Shown in pieces: positions 22,216 to 32,929 of a DNA stretch of 64,000 nt. Source of the DNA: Hymenopellis radicata (Eukaryota; Basidiomycota; Agaricomycetes; Agaricales; Physalacriaceae); contig JADNRX010000274.1 in NCBI GenBank assembly GCA_015501595.1, positions 1 to 64,000 on the forward strand. The letters run 5' to 3'. The position numbers and the translations under genes were made by a program. The stretch's first letter is position 1; the number at the start of each line of letters is the position of its first letter. The notes below the pieces were generated by a model. The model did no database searches, was not told the DNA's origin, and saw only the letters and a list, made by a program, of their open reading frames with translations.

Positions 22216-23640
22216 TCAGTTCAGAAAATTGCCCATCCCAGGAACACCAAAGCGACCAACGAAAGTTTGGGCTAAAGAAAACGTTAAAATCGGGCACATG
22301 ATGACAAGGCAGAGCAGCAACTCACCACAAAGCATGATACTCAAATCAACTCCTCTACTCTTCGCCTGATCTTCAAGTTTCGCGAGACAATCTGAAGTAT
22401 CCAATCGCCGGTCAACCGGCTGCAGAGCGTATCTCATGCAGTTCCCAGAAACCACCGCCACCTGCACTGCCTTGAGCTCACGAGCCTGCACCACCTCCAA
22501 AAGCACCTTCACAAGTGCGAAACATCCTACATAATGTTCACTCGCATGTGGCACACCCATACCCGCCACAAAAATACTGTCCAGCGCTGGGAGAGACGCT
22601 CTATCCCGCAATGCACTGAATATCGCAAGCGGATCATACGACGGACCGGCGAGCAGCAAAAAGCGCAGCTTCGTGAATCTCGGCTGCTCGATGAGATGAA
22701 TGACGTCGATGGGCCCCCGTTTTATAGCAATTATCGCTTCTAGATCATAGCACTCTGAACGCTGGATGAGAGGAACCATGTGGTCGTCCTCGGCTGATGA
22801 CTGGACTGTGATAGCCTTGAGTGCAGGCACAGTCAACAAGTCTAGAAGGGGCTCGAGATCGATGCCGGCAACCTCGAGGCGGGGGAGAATGGAGTGACCA
22901 GCGGGAGGTGTTATCGTTCCCTGGGTTCCTCCGTCCGTGGTCCACTGCTGTGCTTTAAAGGTTTTCAGTTGCGGACACAGATGGGGGATGGATGCGATGT
23001 AAGGGATCATACGGTTCGACGTGATGTGATATCTGAAGAGCCGTAACTGTGCCCACGGCAGTTGGAATGGGATGTCAAAATCGCACGTCACGTCGATGAG
23101 TTTAGGCGCGTCGAGGAAGAGGGTAGACAAATCAACGCCTACACTATTTTCGGAAAAGTCGTATTGGGATTTGAATTCTCGTTCCAACTTCTCGAGCCAG
23201 ATCTCCTCAAGACAATCGAATGGCCCATTTAGCTCGACGAGGAGTATCGCGGTTACATTTGTCGGTATACAGAATTTGGCTGATTTCCATCTCCGCGTTT
23301 CTTTGGATAATGCGACAATGGCAGGTACGACATGTTTAAGAGGAGCTGAGTCGGCCAAAGGAAGAAGTGAGCGGAAGGAGAACGTTAAAGGGTGCGTTCC
23401 GCTTCTCTCCAGCGCGAGGGGAAGATGGCTGCATCTTGAGAGATCTGTAGACTGAGTGATAGAAAGCATTATGTTCGCCCACAAGGAGGAGTAGCTGAGG
23501 GCGGTCTCCCGCCAGCGTCGCGAGACTCTGGCAAGATTCCACGGAGCAGCAGAGTTATCGCCGACGGTGTACCCATCTGCACTGAGTACGGCGAAAACTT
23601 TAAACAAGATGTCGTTTGGGAGGTTCTGGATAGTGGTCAT
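22216..23640 (-). CDS. F-box-like protein
   Basis: Starts MTTIQNLPNDILFKVFAVLS, the classic N-terminal F-box (about residues 4-50, with the later WNLARVSRRWRETALSYSSLW). Such proteins bind Skp1 and present substrates to SCF ubiquitin ligases. The remainder (residues 60-440) is Leu-rich with an irregular repeat pattern, as in the large F-box/LRR families of mushrooms. A 54-bp intron (22272-22325, GTGAGT...TTTAG) near the 3' end changes the tail to AQTFVGRFGVPG. Without splicing the frame also stays open. The start matches other family members. The 3' portion is paralogous to the partial gene at the right window edge, including intron position. Confidence 0.85.
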   Translation of the reverse strand: MTTIQNLPNDILFKVFAVLSADGYTVGDNSAAPWNLARVSRRWRETALSYSSLWANIMLSITQSTDLSRCSHLPLALERSGTHPLTFSFRSLLPLADSAPLKHVVPAIVALSKETRRWKSAKFCIPTNVTAILLVELNGPFDCLEEIWLEKLEREFKSQYDFSENSVGVDLSTLFLDAPKLIDVTCDFDIPFQLPWAQLRLFRYHITSNRMIPYIASIPHLCPQLKTFKAQQWTTDGGTQGTITPPAGHSILPRLEVAGIDLEPLLDLLTVPALKAITVQSSAEDDHMVPLIQRSECYDLEAIIAIKRGPIDVIHLIEQPRFTKLRFLLLAGPSYDPLAIFSALRDRASLPALDSIFVAGMGVPHASEHYVGCFALVKVLLEVVQARELKAVQVAVVSGNCMRYALQPVDRRLDTSDCLAKLEDQAKSRGVDLSIMLCGELLLCLVIMCPILTFSLAQTFVGRFGVPGMGNFLN

Positions 23641-23644
23641 CGGC

Positions 23645-24205
23645 GTAACTGATAGACAAGGTTGTCAAATGAACGACACGCCAAATATGGCCAACCGCAG
23701 TGCACAGCTTCCTCACTCACAGATTAAGAACGGCGTCTGGGCAAATTTCAACACGGATACCAAAGTCACGATAGAAATATGATAACAGATGCGGCATGCC
23801 ACTGCGGGAAGTAGAGTAAGTGTGGCGGGACAGGTGGGAAGGCGGGCGGTTGAAAGATCAGGATTGATGGCGGGCGACGGAATATACGCCTAGAATGGCG
23901 AACGAGCTCGTCTCTGTCATATACGAGCCTCGCCAGTTTCTTCCTGAGAGGAGAAGCATTTCGGACTTTGATCCTCCGTCGTCCGAAGGGACACTCGTTG
24001 CTTCAACTCCGGTACCGGATAATTGACCCTCTTGCGCCTTGTGCCTATTCTTTATGACATTGTCGTGAATAAATAGTAGTTACTAGTATTACCAATATTA
24101 CCCTAAGCTTCGATCGCATCTGCGGGCAATCGACACCCTTCACCAACCTCTCCAGAGCCCAATCTTACCCGTCGCTCCCTCTCTCGACGTCCGAGAGAGA
24201 TATCA
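23645..24205. other. Intergenic between F-box and polymerase genes
   Basis: About 560 bases with no gene seen. It holds the promoter of the minus-strand F-box gene and the 3' region of the polymerase gene, which is also on the minus strand. Confidence 0.5.
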
Positions 24206-24211
24206 CAGGAT

Positions 24212-25976
24212 TCATGAAAAGTTCCTGACGCGTTGGTGGGGAGCTTGCCAAGGCACCTTCAGAATCTTAAAGATTTCTTCCTCCGTCTCCGACGCCAGTA
24301 ATATCCCTGTGATTGATACTTCATTAGCAAGCCTAGTCAAGTAGAAACTCTCACAAACCAGCGTCCAGTTTGATGGTACGGTTACTGGGATCACGAATGA
24401 CTCCCCCCCGAATAAACCCTTTTGATTTAACGAATATCCAGCGTGGTTGGCCTTCAGCCGCATAGCGCGATTGAACTGAAAGCATACGTTCAGTGCATGG
24501 ACATAACGAGGATTCTATACTCACAATGTCGTCGCCCTATGACGCCCGGTCAGCAGATATCAAGATCAATGTTGTTTGGTTACTTACGGTGTAGTACAAA
24601 AGCGCGGCGCCTCTTGATTTCCAAGGCACTGTTAGAAAGTCAATGCGGCGCTTTCGCGAGCCATCTTTCGGAAGGTGGCAAAGACCCCGATAGATGGCCT
24701 CCAGATCCCATGGGTTCTCTGGGAGGGCCAAGTCATCAGTTAATATTCTGACGTCGTGAAGTTTCTGTAGCAGTTTCGCAAGAATACCTAGCTACTGTTC
24801 AGGAATCTTCATGTGTTCAAGAAAACCTATCTCACCAGCATGGGTTTTGCCATCACTAGGCTCCCTTGTTATCATGATGTCGATATCACCGCAATCGGCC
24901 TTGCCTCTGCGATAACTGCCCATTATTTCGACGAAGAGCTTGGGATCGATATCCAGGGCTAAAAATAATTGAGTACGGAGCCATGATAGACTACGCCACA
25001 TACCAATGGGCTTGATAAGGTCGAAGATAGCCTTTGCTTCGTCCCGCGCCATGCGCGAGTTGATATCTGCGAGGTGTGATCGTCATCAGAATGCGCCGGG
25101 GATTGTAAAAGACCTAACCATCATAGTTATGCAGGCCGATTCGCTGAGCTTCCGACAACTTGATGCGGTATTTCTCTTGCCTGACATCTTCCAAGGTGCG
25201 GGCACCGCTGTAGTACCATTTAAGAGCCGTTAATGGGCCTAGACGATTCATTAGTGACCAGGTTAATCACGTCAAAAATGAACTCCAACATACCAACGCC
25301 GTATATCCCTTGAAAGATACGTGTCACCTTGACATCCTCTGTGTTTTCGACCTCAATGCGGCTCAGCTCTCCGGTGCTAATGATTTCCCAAATCTATGTG
25401 CCACATATGAATGAAGGGACGAATCGTGGCGTGGAAGCGATCTACCTTGTCGGCGGACTTCGTGCCAATATCTTTTATAGCGGCTGCTTCTTCACGGGAC
25501 TTGATGGGTGTGGGGTAGGCCTTGACAGCGCGAATAACTAACAGGGAGCAGAAATAAATCTTCAGTAATTAAGAACAACCTATTGTTACCTCGCCTGCAT
25601 TGCCGAATTCGCCAACAATTAGTAGGATCAAATTTCGCCTTGTGTAACCCCTCAAGCTCCGAGAATTGGAGTACAAGTTTGTGAGAAAATCATGTTCAGC
25701 AGCGGAGCATGTTACCTTGTCGATGATACGCTGGTTAGGGCACTCGTTAGAGCCCGGTTTATCGCAGGTCTGATGGATTGACTGTGTCACATTCTTAAGG
25801 GTAGGCTTTCGTTGTTGTTGTCTGCCTCGATGTTGACGTCTCCTTCCAGATTGATTACGATGCGGTCGACATGTATCATGGTCTATTTGTTCGACTAGTC
25901 TCACTTGGTTCACCGATGACAGCTCGTTCTCGTAAAAAATATGGACGACCGCACCTTTCGAAAGCATTGTGACCAT
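24212..25976 (-). CDS. Family X DNA polymerase (beta/lambda-like)
   Basis: Multi-exon gene with the full order of a family X polymerase. It has an N-terminal lyase-type helical domain (RIIDKLEGLHKAKFD...VIRAVKAYPTPIKS), a helix-hairpin-helix (AAIKDIGTKSADK), a second one (FQGIYGVG...LTALKWYYSGARTLEDV), the palm with the two metal-binding Asp in GSYRRGKADCGDIDIMITR, the third Asp in RKRRIDFLTVPW, and the C-terminal FNRAMRLKANHAGYSLNQ. Such enzymes fill short gaps in base-excision repair and end joining. Introns are short (for example the one before VIRAVKAYP). The N-terminal exon (25976 to about 25790, MVTMLSKGAVVHIF...) may be a diverged BRCT-like segment. Relative to its copies in the array it has a 10-bp and a 9-bp insertion, so the true 5' end is uncertain. 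The left edge of the tandem array lies inside this gene at about 25778. Confidence 0.85.
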
Positions 25977-26157
25977 TAAGAAGATTTTCTTACATTTTCA
26001 ACGACATTTTCGATTTCTCAATGTAATCCAACTACCCGTACACAACTGAAACACCTTCCATCATTTGTTCATCCATGCTCTGGCTTTAATCGAGACTATG
26101 TACAGCCTAACAGCGTGCAAGTCAACATACAGAATGCCAAGTGATGTGCAACATTAC

Positions 26158-26424
26158 CTAGAGCGGGAGGTTGAAGCACTGGTCATGGTAGTTCTGGCGG
26201 CCCTCGTTCGGGTCGACGCAGCAGTTACTGAACGCAGTGAAGGAAGGGCCGACGTTACAGTCGGTTCCTAACCATTCGCCACCGGTCCTGGCGCAGCAAC
26301 TCTCGGAAACAGCATTGGCAGTGTCTCCTTCGGGGGAGAGGCAGCGGCACTGGTAGGCGAGCGCGTTCTGCGCTACGAGCACGAGCACGAGCGCGGTGCG
26401 TACGAATGCCGAAAACATAGTCAT
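26158..26424 (-). CDS. Small secreted 8-cysteine protein, copy 0
   Basis: An 88-residue protein starting at MTMFSAFVR (26424). The frame is open further upstream, but this Met gives a clean signal peptide (hydrophobic core ALVLVLVAQNALA) with likely cleavage before YQCRC. The mature part of about 66 residues has eight cysteines spaced C-C...CC...C...CC...C. It resembles small cysteine-rich secreted proteins that are abundant in Agaricomycetes; function is unknown (effector or wall-associated are possibilities). Copy 0 differs from the others at several positions (EGD, ARTGGEW, YHDQC). All cysteines are kept in every copy. A TATA-like TTTATATAATT lies about 145 bases upstream. Confidence 0.75.
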   Translation of the reverse strand: MTMFSAFVRTALVLVLVAQNALAYQCRCLSPEGDTANAVSESCCARTGGEWLGTDCNVGPSFTAFSNCCVDPNEGRQNYHDQCFNLPL

Positions 26425-26754
26425 GGCGTTCAAATTCTTGCTGTCTAAAAAAACACGTCTGTAAGCGAGATGTCGCAGAATGAGACACAACAGCTGTACT
26501 GACATTTAGGTGATGAGATACAAGTTGTCGGTTGGGACTTGGTGGGAGGTCATCGCCAGGCGGGCCTTTATATAATTTTCGGGTCCTTGGCCTCCGTTGC
26601 GCCCCCCTGAAACCCATGGGTTCATGGAGCAGTGTAGCTTCGCTATCGTTCGATGGTGGCAGGTGCATGTCCTGGACCCGCGTGCAGCCAGGACTTGACG
26701 TGTTCCATTCCAACATACATACGCCACCGTGACTAAAAACACGGTCATGAAGTG

Positions 26755-26846
26755 GCGCATATGAGGGTAGGTCGAGACTTCTCCCGCGCTCTTGTCCTAT
26801 ATGAGGGTATGTCGAGACTTCTCCCGCGCTCCTGTCCGTACCGGTA
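26755..26846 (-). repeat. Two-copy 40-bp direct repeat upstream of secreted-protein gene
   Basis: TATGAGGGTAGGTCGAGACT... occurs twice with a 40-bp period, about 340-420 bases upstream of the secreted-protein ATG. The same doublet recurs in units 1 (about 33237-33325), 2 (43980-44066) and 3 (54707-54793). It could be an upstream regulatory element; that role is inferred only from position and conservation. Confidence 0.45.
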
Positions 26847-27499
26847 GCTCCAATGCCGGCGCACTTCACTCACCACCGACTCGCATCCATTCCCTCCGAC
26901 TCACCATTCTCGCTGTACTAGATTTATCATCCCTGCGATTGTTATTTATAGTATATACGTGCAAGGGAGACGTGAGTACTAGTAGGTCATTCGGGTGATA
27001 GCGCTTTGATGCCATGGTCCAGGTGTGCCGAAGTCAAGGTTCGCTAGACTGCATTATTGCTCCCTATTCTATTCAACCGGTTTACCGTCGCACTGGAAGC
27101 GATTCCTGTGATAGGCATGCATGTGCTTCACCGGGCCTTCGGGCTCCTCCGGATATTTCAGGAGGTGGTGGCGCAATTAGTACTTACCAGTCTGAAATAT
27201 AATATTAATCCTTTCTAACCAGTAACCTAACTACAACACAAAAGACGGGTTTTTAAACTAAGTTCTTATCTGACTGATGGGAGCGTGGTAGGCTTGGAGG
27301 CTTCGTGGCGACATGCAAAAGAAATAAATCACCTGTGCGATGTTGACACAGAAGGCTTGTCAAGAAGATTTTATTTTAGACTAAGCGTGAGGGCGTCGAT
27401 TCTGAATCCACCGTCGTCTGAATGGCACCACGTGATCGTTCATCTCTTCCTTCCGATGACAGTCAGAGGGCGCCGCGTACGTGTAGCGCAATCCGAGCC

Positions 27500-29139
27500 T
27501 AACTCAGAGAGCGACATACAGCTCAAAGCTGGGTAGATCCGACAGGTTACGTCCGCTACGTCACCAATCGTAGAGAACGCGAGGTTCCCGTGTCCTACCT
27601 GCCCTCTTATGTAGACTGAACTCTTGTGTATCTAGTGCCCACTGTATTCCGTAGACATCGACAGCAGCAAGACAAGCCGACAGGCAGACGTCGCCTCAAG
27701 AATTGCTGCCCAATGACTTGCAGGCGAACTAGGCGCGACACGTCGGTAATGCCTTGAGGATCAATAGAAAGAAAGACGTACTTGACGGCATACTAAATCA
27801 AGACACGACCGGCCCAACGCGGTCACTGTCACCTTCTCGCTGCGAAGAGTGTTGAAGACGCATCACGCGGGATGGTCGAGCTCCAGGGATGAAGAGGAGG
27901 CCAAGGCAAGGTCGAGGTTGACGGCACAGTAGCAGCAAGAACTGGCAGCGAGACGACATGGTGGGAGGAAGGAAGAGACAAGGCGGAGGAGGAGACACTT
28001 ATATACCTTCTCGGCTAATTATCCTCTGTTTGCTGATCGGGCTCCATGGTAATTAGAGTCGTGACATACCGCATCATTTCAAACAAATTGCGCGGAGTGA
28101 TTTTCCCGGCGGTGAATCCAGTTTCCTCAGCTGTTCTAAATGTTAAGTATACATTTCGAGAGAGCGGGTTTCCTGCTCGCGATTCGTATTTACATCATCG
28201 TAGCTCGAGAAGATGTTTGTGCCGCCAAGAGAGCTTCTTTCCTGTGAGGCGTAATATTTCGAAGTTTGCAGGCTTGTTACGGCGCCACATTGCGTACCTC
28301 GCATATTGAAAGTGTCAGCATTTAAAAACGTAGTGCAGTATCCTTCAGCAAGTCGATGAGAATCGTGCCAACATAACGGGAATCGAATTAGAATTGTAAA
28401 GTTCAGTAAGCACATCGTGTTGCACAAACGGCGACTAGAAACCCGTAAATTTTGATGATCGGCAACTGGAAAAATGGTCTTACCTCCCCGCTAGGCAGAG
28501 TCGGCTCCAGCACCTCTCCGTCCCAACCAGTACACCGTCACAGGTCCCCGACTTTCAAGTTTCAGCGCAGTGAGCTGCTGACCTTCTACAGATGCAACAA
28601 CATTTTCGGGCGGAGAGATATACCCGCCGAAGATGTGATAGGAACGGTGAGTCTTCGCTGGTCATCTTGAGACCGTTCGCGAATTCAGTATGCTGCGCAG
28701 TTCACCTCAAACAAGTCGTCGAGAACCGCAAGAGGATTCTGGCTCTGAAGCGGCAGAAGATTCAGCTTCAGGTCGTCTGGGAAAGAGTACAGGTGTGTCG
28801 CAGTCCAGGAGAAGAACGCCGAGAAATGTCATTTTCAACAGTGTCCAGGATTCCAACGCGTCGCGGGTAGTTCAGCAAGGTGTTCAGAGCAGCAGATAGT
28901 CTAAAATTCAGTGGCTTGGCCATCCAGAGAAAGGCAGAGGTGCGACGCAGTCCCCTTCGTCGACAAAAAGCTCAAAAACATCGTCTTAAGCGTCGAAGTT
29001 GGATTTCAACGCGTTCCCGGTGAGTCGTTCGCAGATTTCGTGTTCAATAGGCCCAGGACGTTGATATTACACAGGTTCAAGGCCGCCGTGGGTTCGGAGA
29101 CCTCAGCGTCTGAGCGGACGTGATGGTTCAGCATTGAGG
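27500..29139. other. Unit 0 spacer before MITE
   Basis: Matches unit 1 from about 36940 to 38290 after the GH16-less junction at about 27653. It contains a minus-strand TATA (near 28000) followed 40 bases later by an ATG (27959) opening a 66-codon frame, MSSRCQFLLLLCRQ. The same TATA-ATG block recurs at 37275/37233 and 48017/47974. The frame is not kept in all units, so no gene is called. Confidence 0.4.
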
Positions 29140-29369
29140 GAGGGATGACAAAAACCGTACTATTAGTTATTTGTTAACGACTGAATTCGGTACCGTTTTC
29201 AGTTATTATGCTGTGTTTGCAATTTTTTCGATAAAAAACAACTAAAATCGGTCCCCTTGTACAGAATGACTAGAATTGGAACGATAGGTGCGCCCGACCC
29301 GCTATTTCCTTATTTGTAGGACGAAGGGTCCCCGATGATGTGGCGCAGTTTGTGGTGATTGATGTATTC

Positions 29370-29530
29370 CGGTTAGGATTGGGTTAGGTTGGTTAGGCGG
29401 GAGGTTAGGGTAGGTTGGTGACGCTTCGGCGCGCGCTAGCGCGCCCTACACTTAGGCTTCGGGAACCGAAGCCTAAGTTCTCGGGGTTAGGGGTTCGGGT
29501 TCGGGGTTCGGGTGGTGGGAATATATCTTC
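29370..29530 (+). repeat. Telomere-like G-rich tract inside the MITE
   Basis: Many GGTTAGG, GGTTAGGG, GGGTTCGGG and GGGGTT words lie on both sides of a GC-rich hairpin core. The words are degenerate TTAGGG-like repeats, and the tract could form G-quadruplexes on the plus strand. Confidence 0.5.
29450..29478. other. Perfect 13-bp hairpin with GAA loop
   Basis: ACTTAGGCTTCGG pairs perfectly with CCGAAGCCTAAGT across a GAA loop. It is preceded by the palindrome GCGCGCTAGCGCGC. Confidence 0.85.
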
Positions 29531-29735
29531 TCGGGGGTCTGGGGTCTCCCCAGCACTTGGTTCAGGCATTTCCGCTCACTGGATCAGCCCGAACAGTGCG
29601 TCGGGAGGTGCTGTACCAATTTCAGTTATCGGGATCCCGCCGAAGCCCTGTCTCCCCGATTTCAGTCATTTTACACATTTCAGTCAATGTACATAATAAC
29701 TAATAGTACGTATTGTGTATATACTCGCATTGAGG

Positions 29736-32287
29736 AGGACGTCGATCACAGCGACGCCGAATAAGGAAGTTCAGCCTTGCACTTGAACCACGATGACCTC
29801 CGACTTGGATCTTCACTTTCGACGCGTCAGCACCTTCGAGGGACGACAAAATCGACTTCCTCCTCTGATAAAACGCGCCAGAAACCTCACGACAGATCTG
29901 CGAATACTTTGGACAGCATAGAGGCCTCGCCTTTGGATTGTGACATTGTCGGATTCGCCGCCGCCTCGAAACACCACTCAGAGACGTTAAATTGGCCCTG
30001 GACCACGAGATCTAGATCTGTCTACCCCGTCTACTGTCCTCGCCGGACAGGCTTCCGAGTGTGGACGAAAAGTGTGTAAATTTCGATTCAACTTCATGTC
30101 TAATTTTCATCACATTCAACGTGTTGATTTGCATCTCGCACTTTCAGGGACTTGCCTACTGCATCCGGATGATTCTAATGGGAAGCCCGGGCTTTACAGA
30201 ACAACCCGGGATGCTTTTCGTCAGTCTAACGCGAAGCAGGGATATTTGCTTCGGCAGACTCATGATCCGCCCATCGCCAGTGTCTCTCGGCAGTCAAGAT
30301 GCCGAGTACACAACTTCGAGTCGAAGACCTTGGGCAATGGCTCGGCTTCAGCTTGAGCAGCATTGGTGCTTCGTATGGAGTGTGTGGCGCGATTCGCGTC
30401 TCGCTGCATGGTGTGGGTCGCGTTGTGATAAGGTGCTTACAACTATCGCTTATCGTCCTCTCGTAGCGTTCATGCAGATGCTCAAAACCGTTGCATTCTT
30501 CACAACCCCATCGTAACTGTCGCGGTTCCCACCAAACGTTCCGTTCCTTATGTTCCGATGGCCCCAAAGATTTACTGACTCGTTCTGGCTGCGTAGTGGA
30601 AGCGCAGTCTGTAGAGTTACAGCTGTGGGAAGCTACCGCGAGGCGGCGACATCAAGCCGGGGTCGCGTTATGGCAAAGGGGGAAGGATCGGCGCCTCACT
30701 GTCAGTGCCTGGAACCAGTGCCGAGCAGAGTTTTAATTGTGCCGCCTGGGAAATCCTCGCTCTTCCATCACAATTTGCCTTGTAAGTAAAATACAGCCCA
30801 GGTTGTTCTGCAAAACCCGGGCTTCTCATTAGAATAATCCGGATTCGTCAAGTCCCATCATCACCCACTTTTCCTTTCTTCCTTCTCTTCTCTCTTCTCT
30901 TCTCCTCTCCTCCACTTGATTCATGCCTACCTCGTGTCGAATACTTTTCCCACTACTCTACATGTACTCTCGACGTCGTGGCCGACGCGACCGCCATCGA
31001 GCTTCCGACGCGTTCATAAGCGTGACCTTGTTTGTGGTGACATGTGCCTTTCCTTCCGACCACCATCATCGTACCCTCACTCACTTTGCTCTTGCCTCTA
31101 GCCACCGTCGACGCCGTCCTCCATGGCATATCAAACACTCTGGTATTCCTTTCTTTACTATTCTGGTCAACGACGGTGCTGATCATTTCACAGACTTTCG
31201 ACTTTGGTCGCAAACCGGGACCTCTTCGACGTTAGCGGTCTTGACGTTGCTCTAGGACGACTCGCTGGAGCCTCCCTCGATAGCGCCAGCGCTGCTGAGC
31301 AGTATCCTCAACCATTTGGTGCGGTATTGTCTCCCGACGAACCGAACTTGTACTTACCTGCTGTTAGGTCCTTTGAAGCCTCTTTTGTCCCTCGGCGGTA
31401 CGCCGTCTTCCGTCCTTTGTTTCCTTACTGAACGGTTCCCCAGACGCCCTCGAAGACGACTAGCGCCCACGTTTGAACACCTGCGGAGACCAAGGAGGGC
31501 ACAGTGAGATACTTGGGAGGCCAAGGAATGGCTGAGACGGCATTGAAGTCCACAGTACGTATATCATGCATAACCTTAATACCTTTACTGAGTGTCGTCT
31601 TCACTCTTTAGTTCCCCTGGACGCCAACCCAATCTTTGAGACCAGTCCTGCAGTACGACTCGCCGTCCGAGCCGGTAACAAATTCGATGCTGCTAGTACT
31701 ACCCAAGACAACAAGGAACCCTTCGGACCTCTCGTACGGTGCAACGCCTGCCGTCTTCAGCGCGTTTCTTATACACGCAAGCCGGCGTTCGATAACCGCT
31801 CAACGCCCCGACTTGAACCGACTGACTTGAGTAAGTCATCCTTATCCTTGTTTTCATCATCTCCTTCAATCCTGAATTAAGTATCCAGACAATCGTCGAC
31901 GACTATCGCTCTCCTTGCGAGTAAGTCAACCCTCGTTCTGACTTTGTTGTTCTTGACTGACTTGTCTCTTGATTTAGGCCTTCGCTGTTGTTCGCCCGGA
32001 ACTTGCTCCTCGCTTGAATGTAAGTCTTCTCCTTTCGTGTCTTCTCCTCGTTCTTGACTTGAGCATCAGTTTACATCGAACTGGGTTCTCACTTGGCTGC
32101 GTGCGGTGAACCTGACTTGGCTACGCTCCGGTTGGCTGACTGTCTCTGCGACGGCGGATGGACGTGACGAGTCGAGACGCCGACTGTCAGCGTGGACTAG
32201 GAATGCCTGGCTCTGTGCCGGTGCTTACTCTCGAGACGACTCCTTGCCTATGCGCCGTGGATATGAAAGTCGTGGACGGTGTGAAGG
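29736..32287. other. Unit 0 spacer after MITE
   Basis: The part up to about 30150 matches unit 1 at 38291-38890, and 30840 onward matches 41590-43019. About 30150-30835 has no counterpart that I could see. A +strand block of TATA-like AAT(A)AAA in units 1/2, a CT-rich leader and an ATG (30923 here) recurs at 41668 and 52395. The frame after that ATG accumulates mostly amino-acid-changing differences between units, so I do not call a gene. Confidence 0.4.
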
Positions 32288-32296
32288 TTGACTGTG

Positions 32297-32521
32297 TCAC
32301 ATTCTTAAGGGTAGGCTTTCGTTGTCGTTGTCTGCCGCGATGTTGACGGCTCCTTCCAGGTCGATTACGATGCGGCCGACATCTATTTGTTCGACTAGTC
32401 TCACTTGGTTCACCGATGACAGCTCGTTCTCGGGAAAAATATGGATGACCGCACCTTTCGAAAGCATTGTGACCACGAAGAAGAGTTTCAACGACATTTT
32501 CGATTTCTCAATGTAATCCAA
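32297..32521 (-). CDS. Detached copy of polymerase X 5' ORF, unit 1
   Basis: A 74-codon frame (MDYIEKSKMSLKLFF...) with KGAVIHIFPENELSSVNQV, then GRIVIDLEGAVNIAAD. It corresponds to the 5' end of the family X polymerase gene at 25976, cut off where the unit begins. The beta-alpha-beta pattern with DLEGA could be a BRCT-like fold, at low confidence. No polymerase body follows. It is probably a by-product of the duplication boundary; whether it is expressed is unknown. Confidence 0.4.
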   Translation of the reverse strand: MDYIEKSKMSLKLFFVVTMLSKGAVIHIFPENELSSVNQVRLVEQIDVGRIVIDLEGAVNIAADNDNESLPLRM

Positions 32522-32647
32522 CTACCCGTACACAACTGAAACACCTTCCATCATTTGTTCATCCATGCTCTGGCTTTAATCGAGACTATGTACAGCCTAA
32601 CAGCGTGCGAGTCAACATACAGAACACCAAGTGATGCGCAACATTAC

Positions 32648-32914
32648 CTAGAGCGGGAGGTTGAAGCACTCGTCATGGTAGTTCTGGCGGCCCTCGTTCG
32701 GGTCGACGCAGCAGTTACTGAACGCAGTGAAGGAAGGGCCGACGTTACAGTCGGTTCCTAACCATTGGCCACCGGTCCTGGTGCAGCAACTCTCGGAAAC
32801 AGCATTGGCAGTGTTTCCTTCGGGGGAGAGGCAGCGGCACTGGTAGGCGAGCGCGGTCTGCGCTACGAGCACGAGCACGAGCGCGGTGTGTACGAATGCC
32901 GAAAACATAGTCAT
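32648..32914 (-). CDS. Small secreted 8-cysteine protein, copy 1
   Basis: Paralogue of the copy at 26424-26158 in the same position of unit 1. The signal peptide ends in AQTALA. The mature part keeps all eight cysteines and differs from copy 0 at EGN, TRTGGQW and YHDEC. It is intact and shares the TATA-like TTTATATAATT about 150 bases upstream. It is transcribed in the same direction as the GH16 gene downstream in coordinates, about 1.3 kb apart. Confidence 0.75.
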   Translation of the reverse strand: MTMFSAFVHTALVLVLVAQTALAYQCRCLSPEGNTANAVSESCCTRTGGQWLGTDCNVGPSFTAFSNCCVDPNEGRQNYHDECFNLPL

Positions 32915-32929
32915 GGCGTTCAAATTCTT

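Larger units (their letters stand above)
29140..29726. mobile_element. 587-bp MITE-like element
   Basis: Flanked by a 9-bp direct duplication GCATTGAGG (29131-29139 and 29727-29735). Unit 1 has a single GCGTTGAGG at the matching place (about 38283-38291), an empty site. The ends are imperfect inverted repeats of about 45 bp, including a perfect 16-bp block CGTACTATTAGTTATT starting about 17 bases in. It has no coding capacity. The 9-bp duplication and terminal G suit a non-autonomous Mutator-like element, but no transposase is present to confirm this. The interior is GC-rich (see hairpin and G-rich tract). Confidence 0.8.
25778..32287. repeat. Tandem array unit 0 (divergent, 6.5 kb)
   Basis: Homologous to the 10.73-kb units downstream. 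It starts at the shared TTGACTGTGTCACATTC and ends where unit 1 begins with the same words. It carries one secreted-protein gene. It lacks the GH16 block: sequence matching unit 1 up to about 34066 joins near 27653 directly to sequence matching unit 1 from about 36940. It also lacks most of what unit 1 has between about 38890 and 41585; about 30150-30835 stands there instead. It contains the MITE-like insertion 29140-29726. Point divergence from unit 1 is several percent. Confidence 0.8.
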
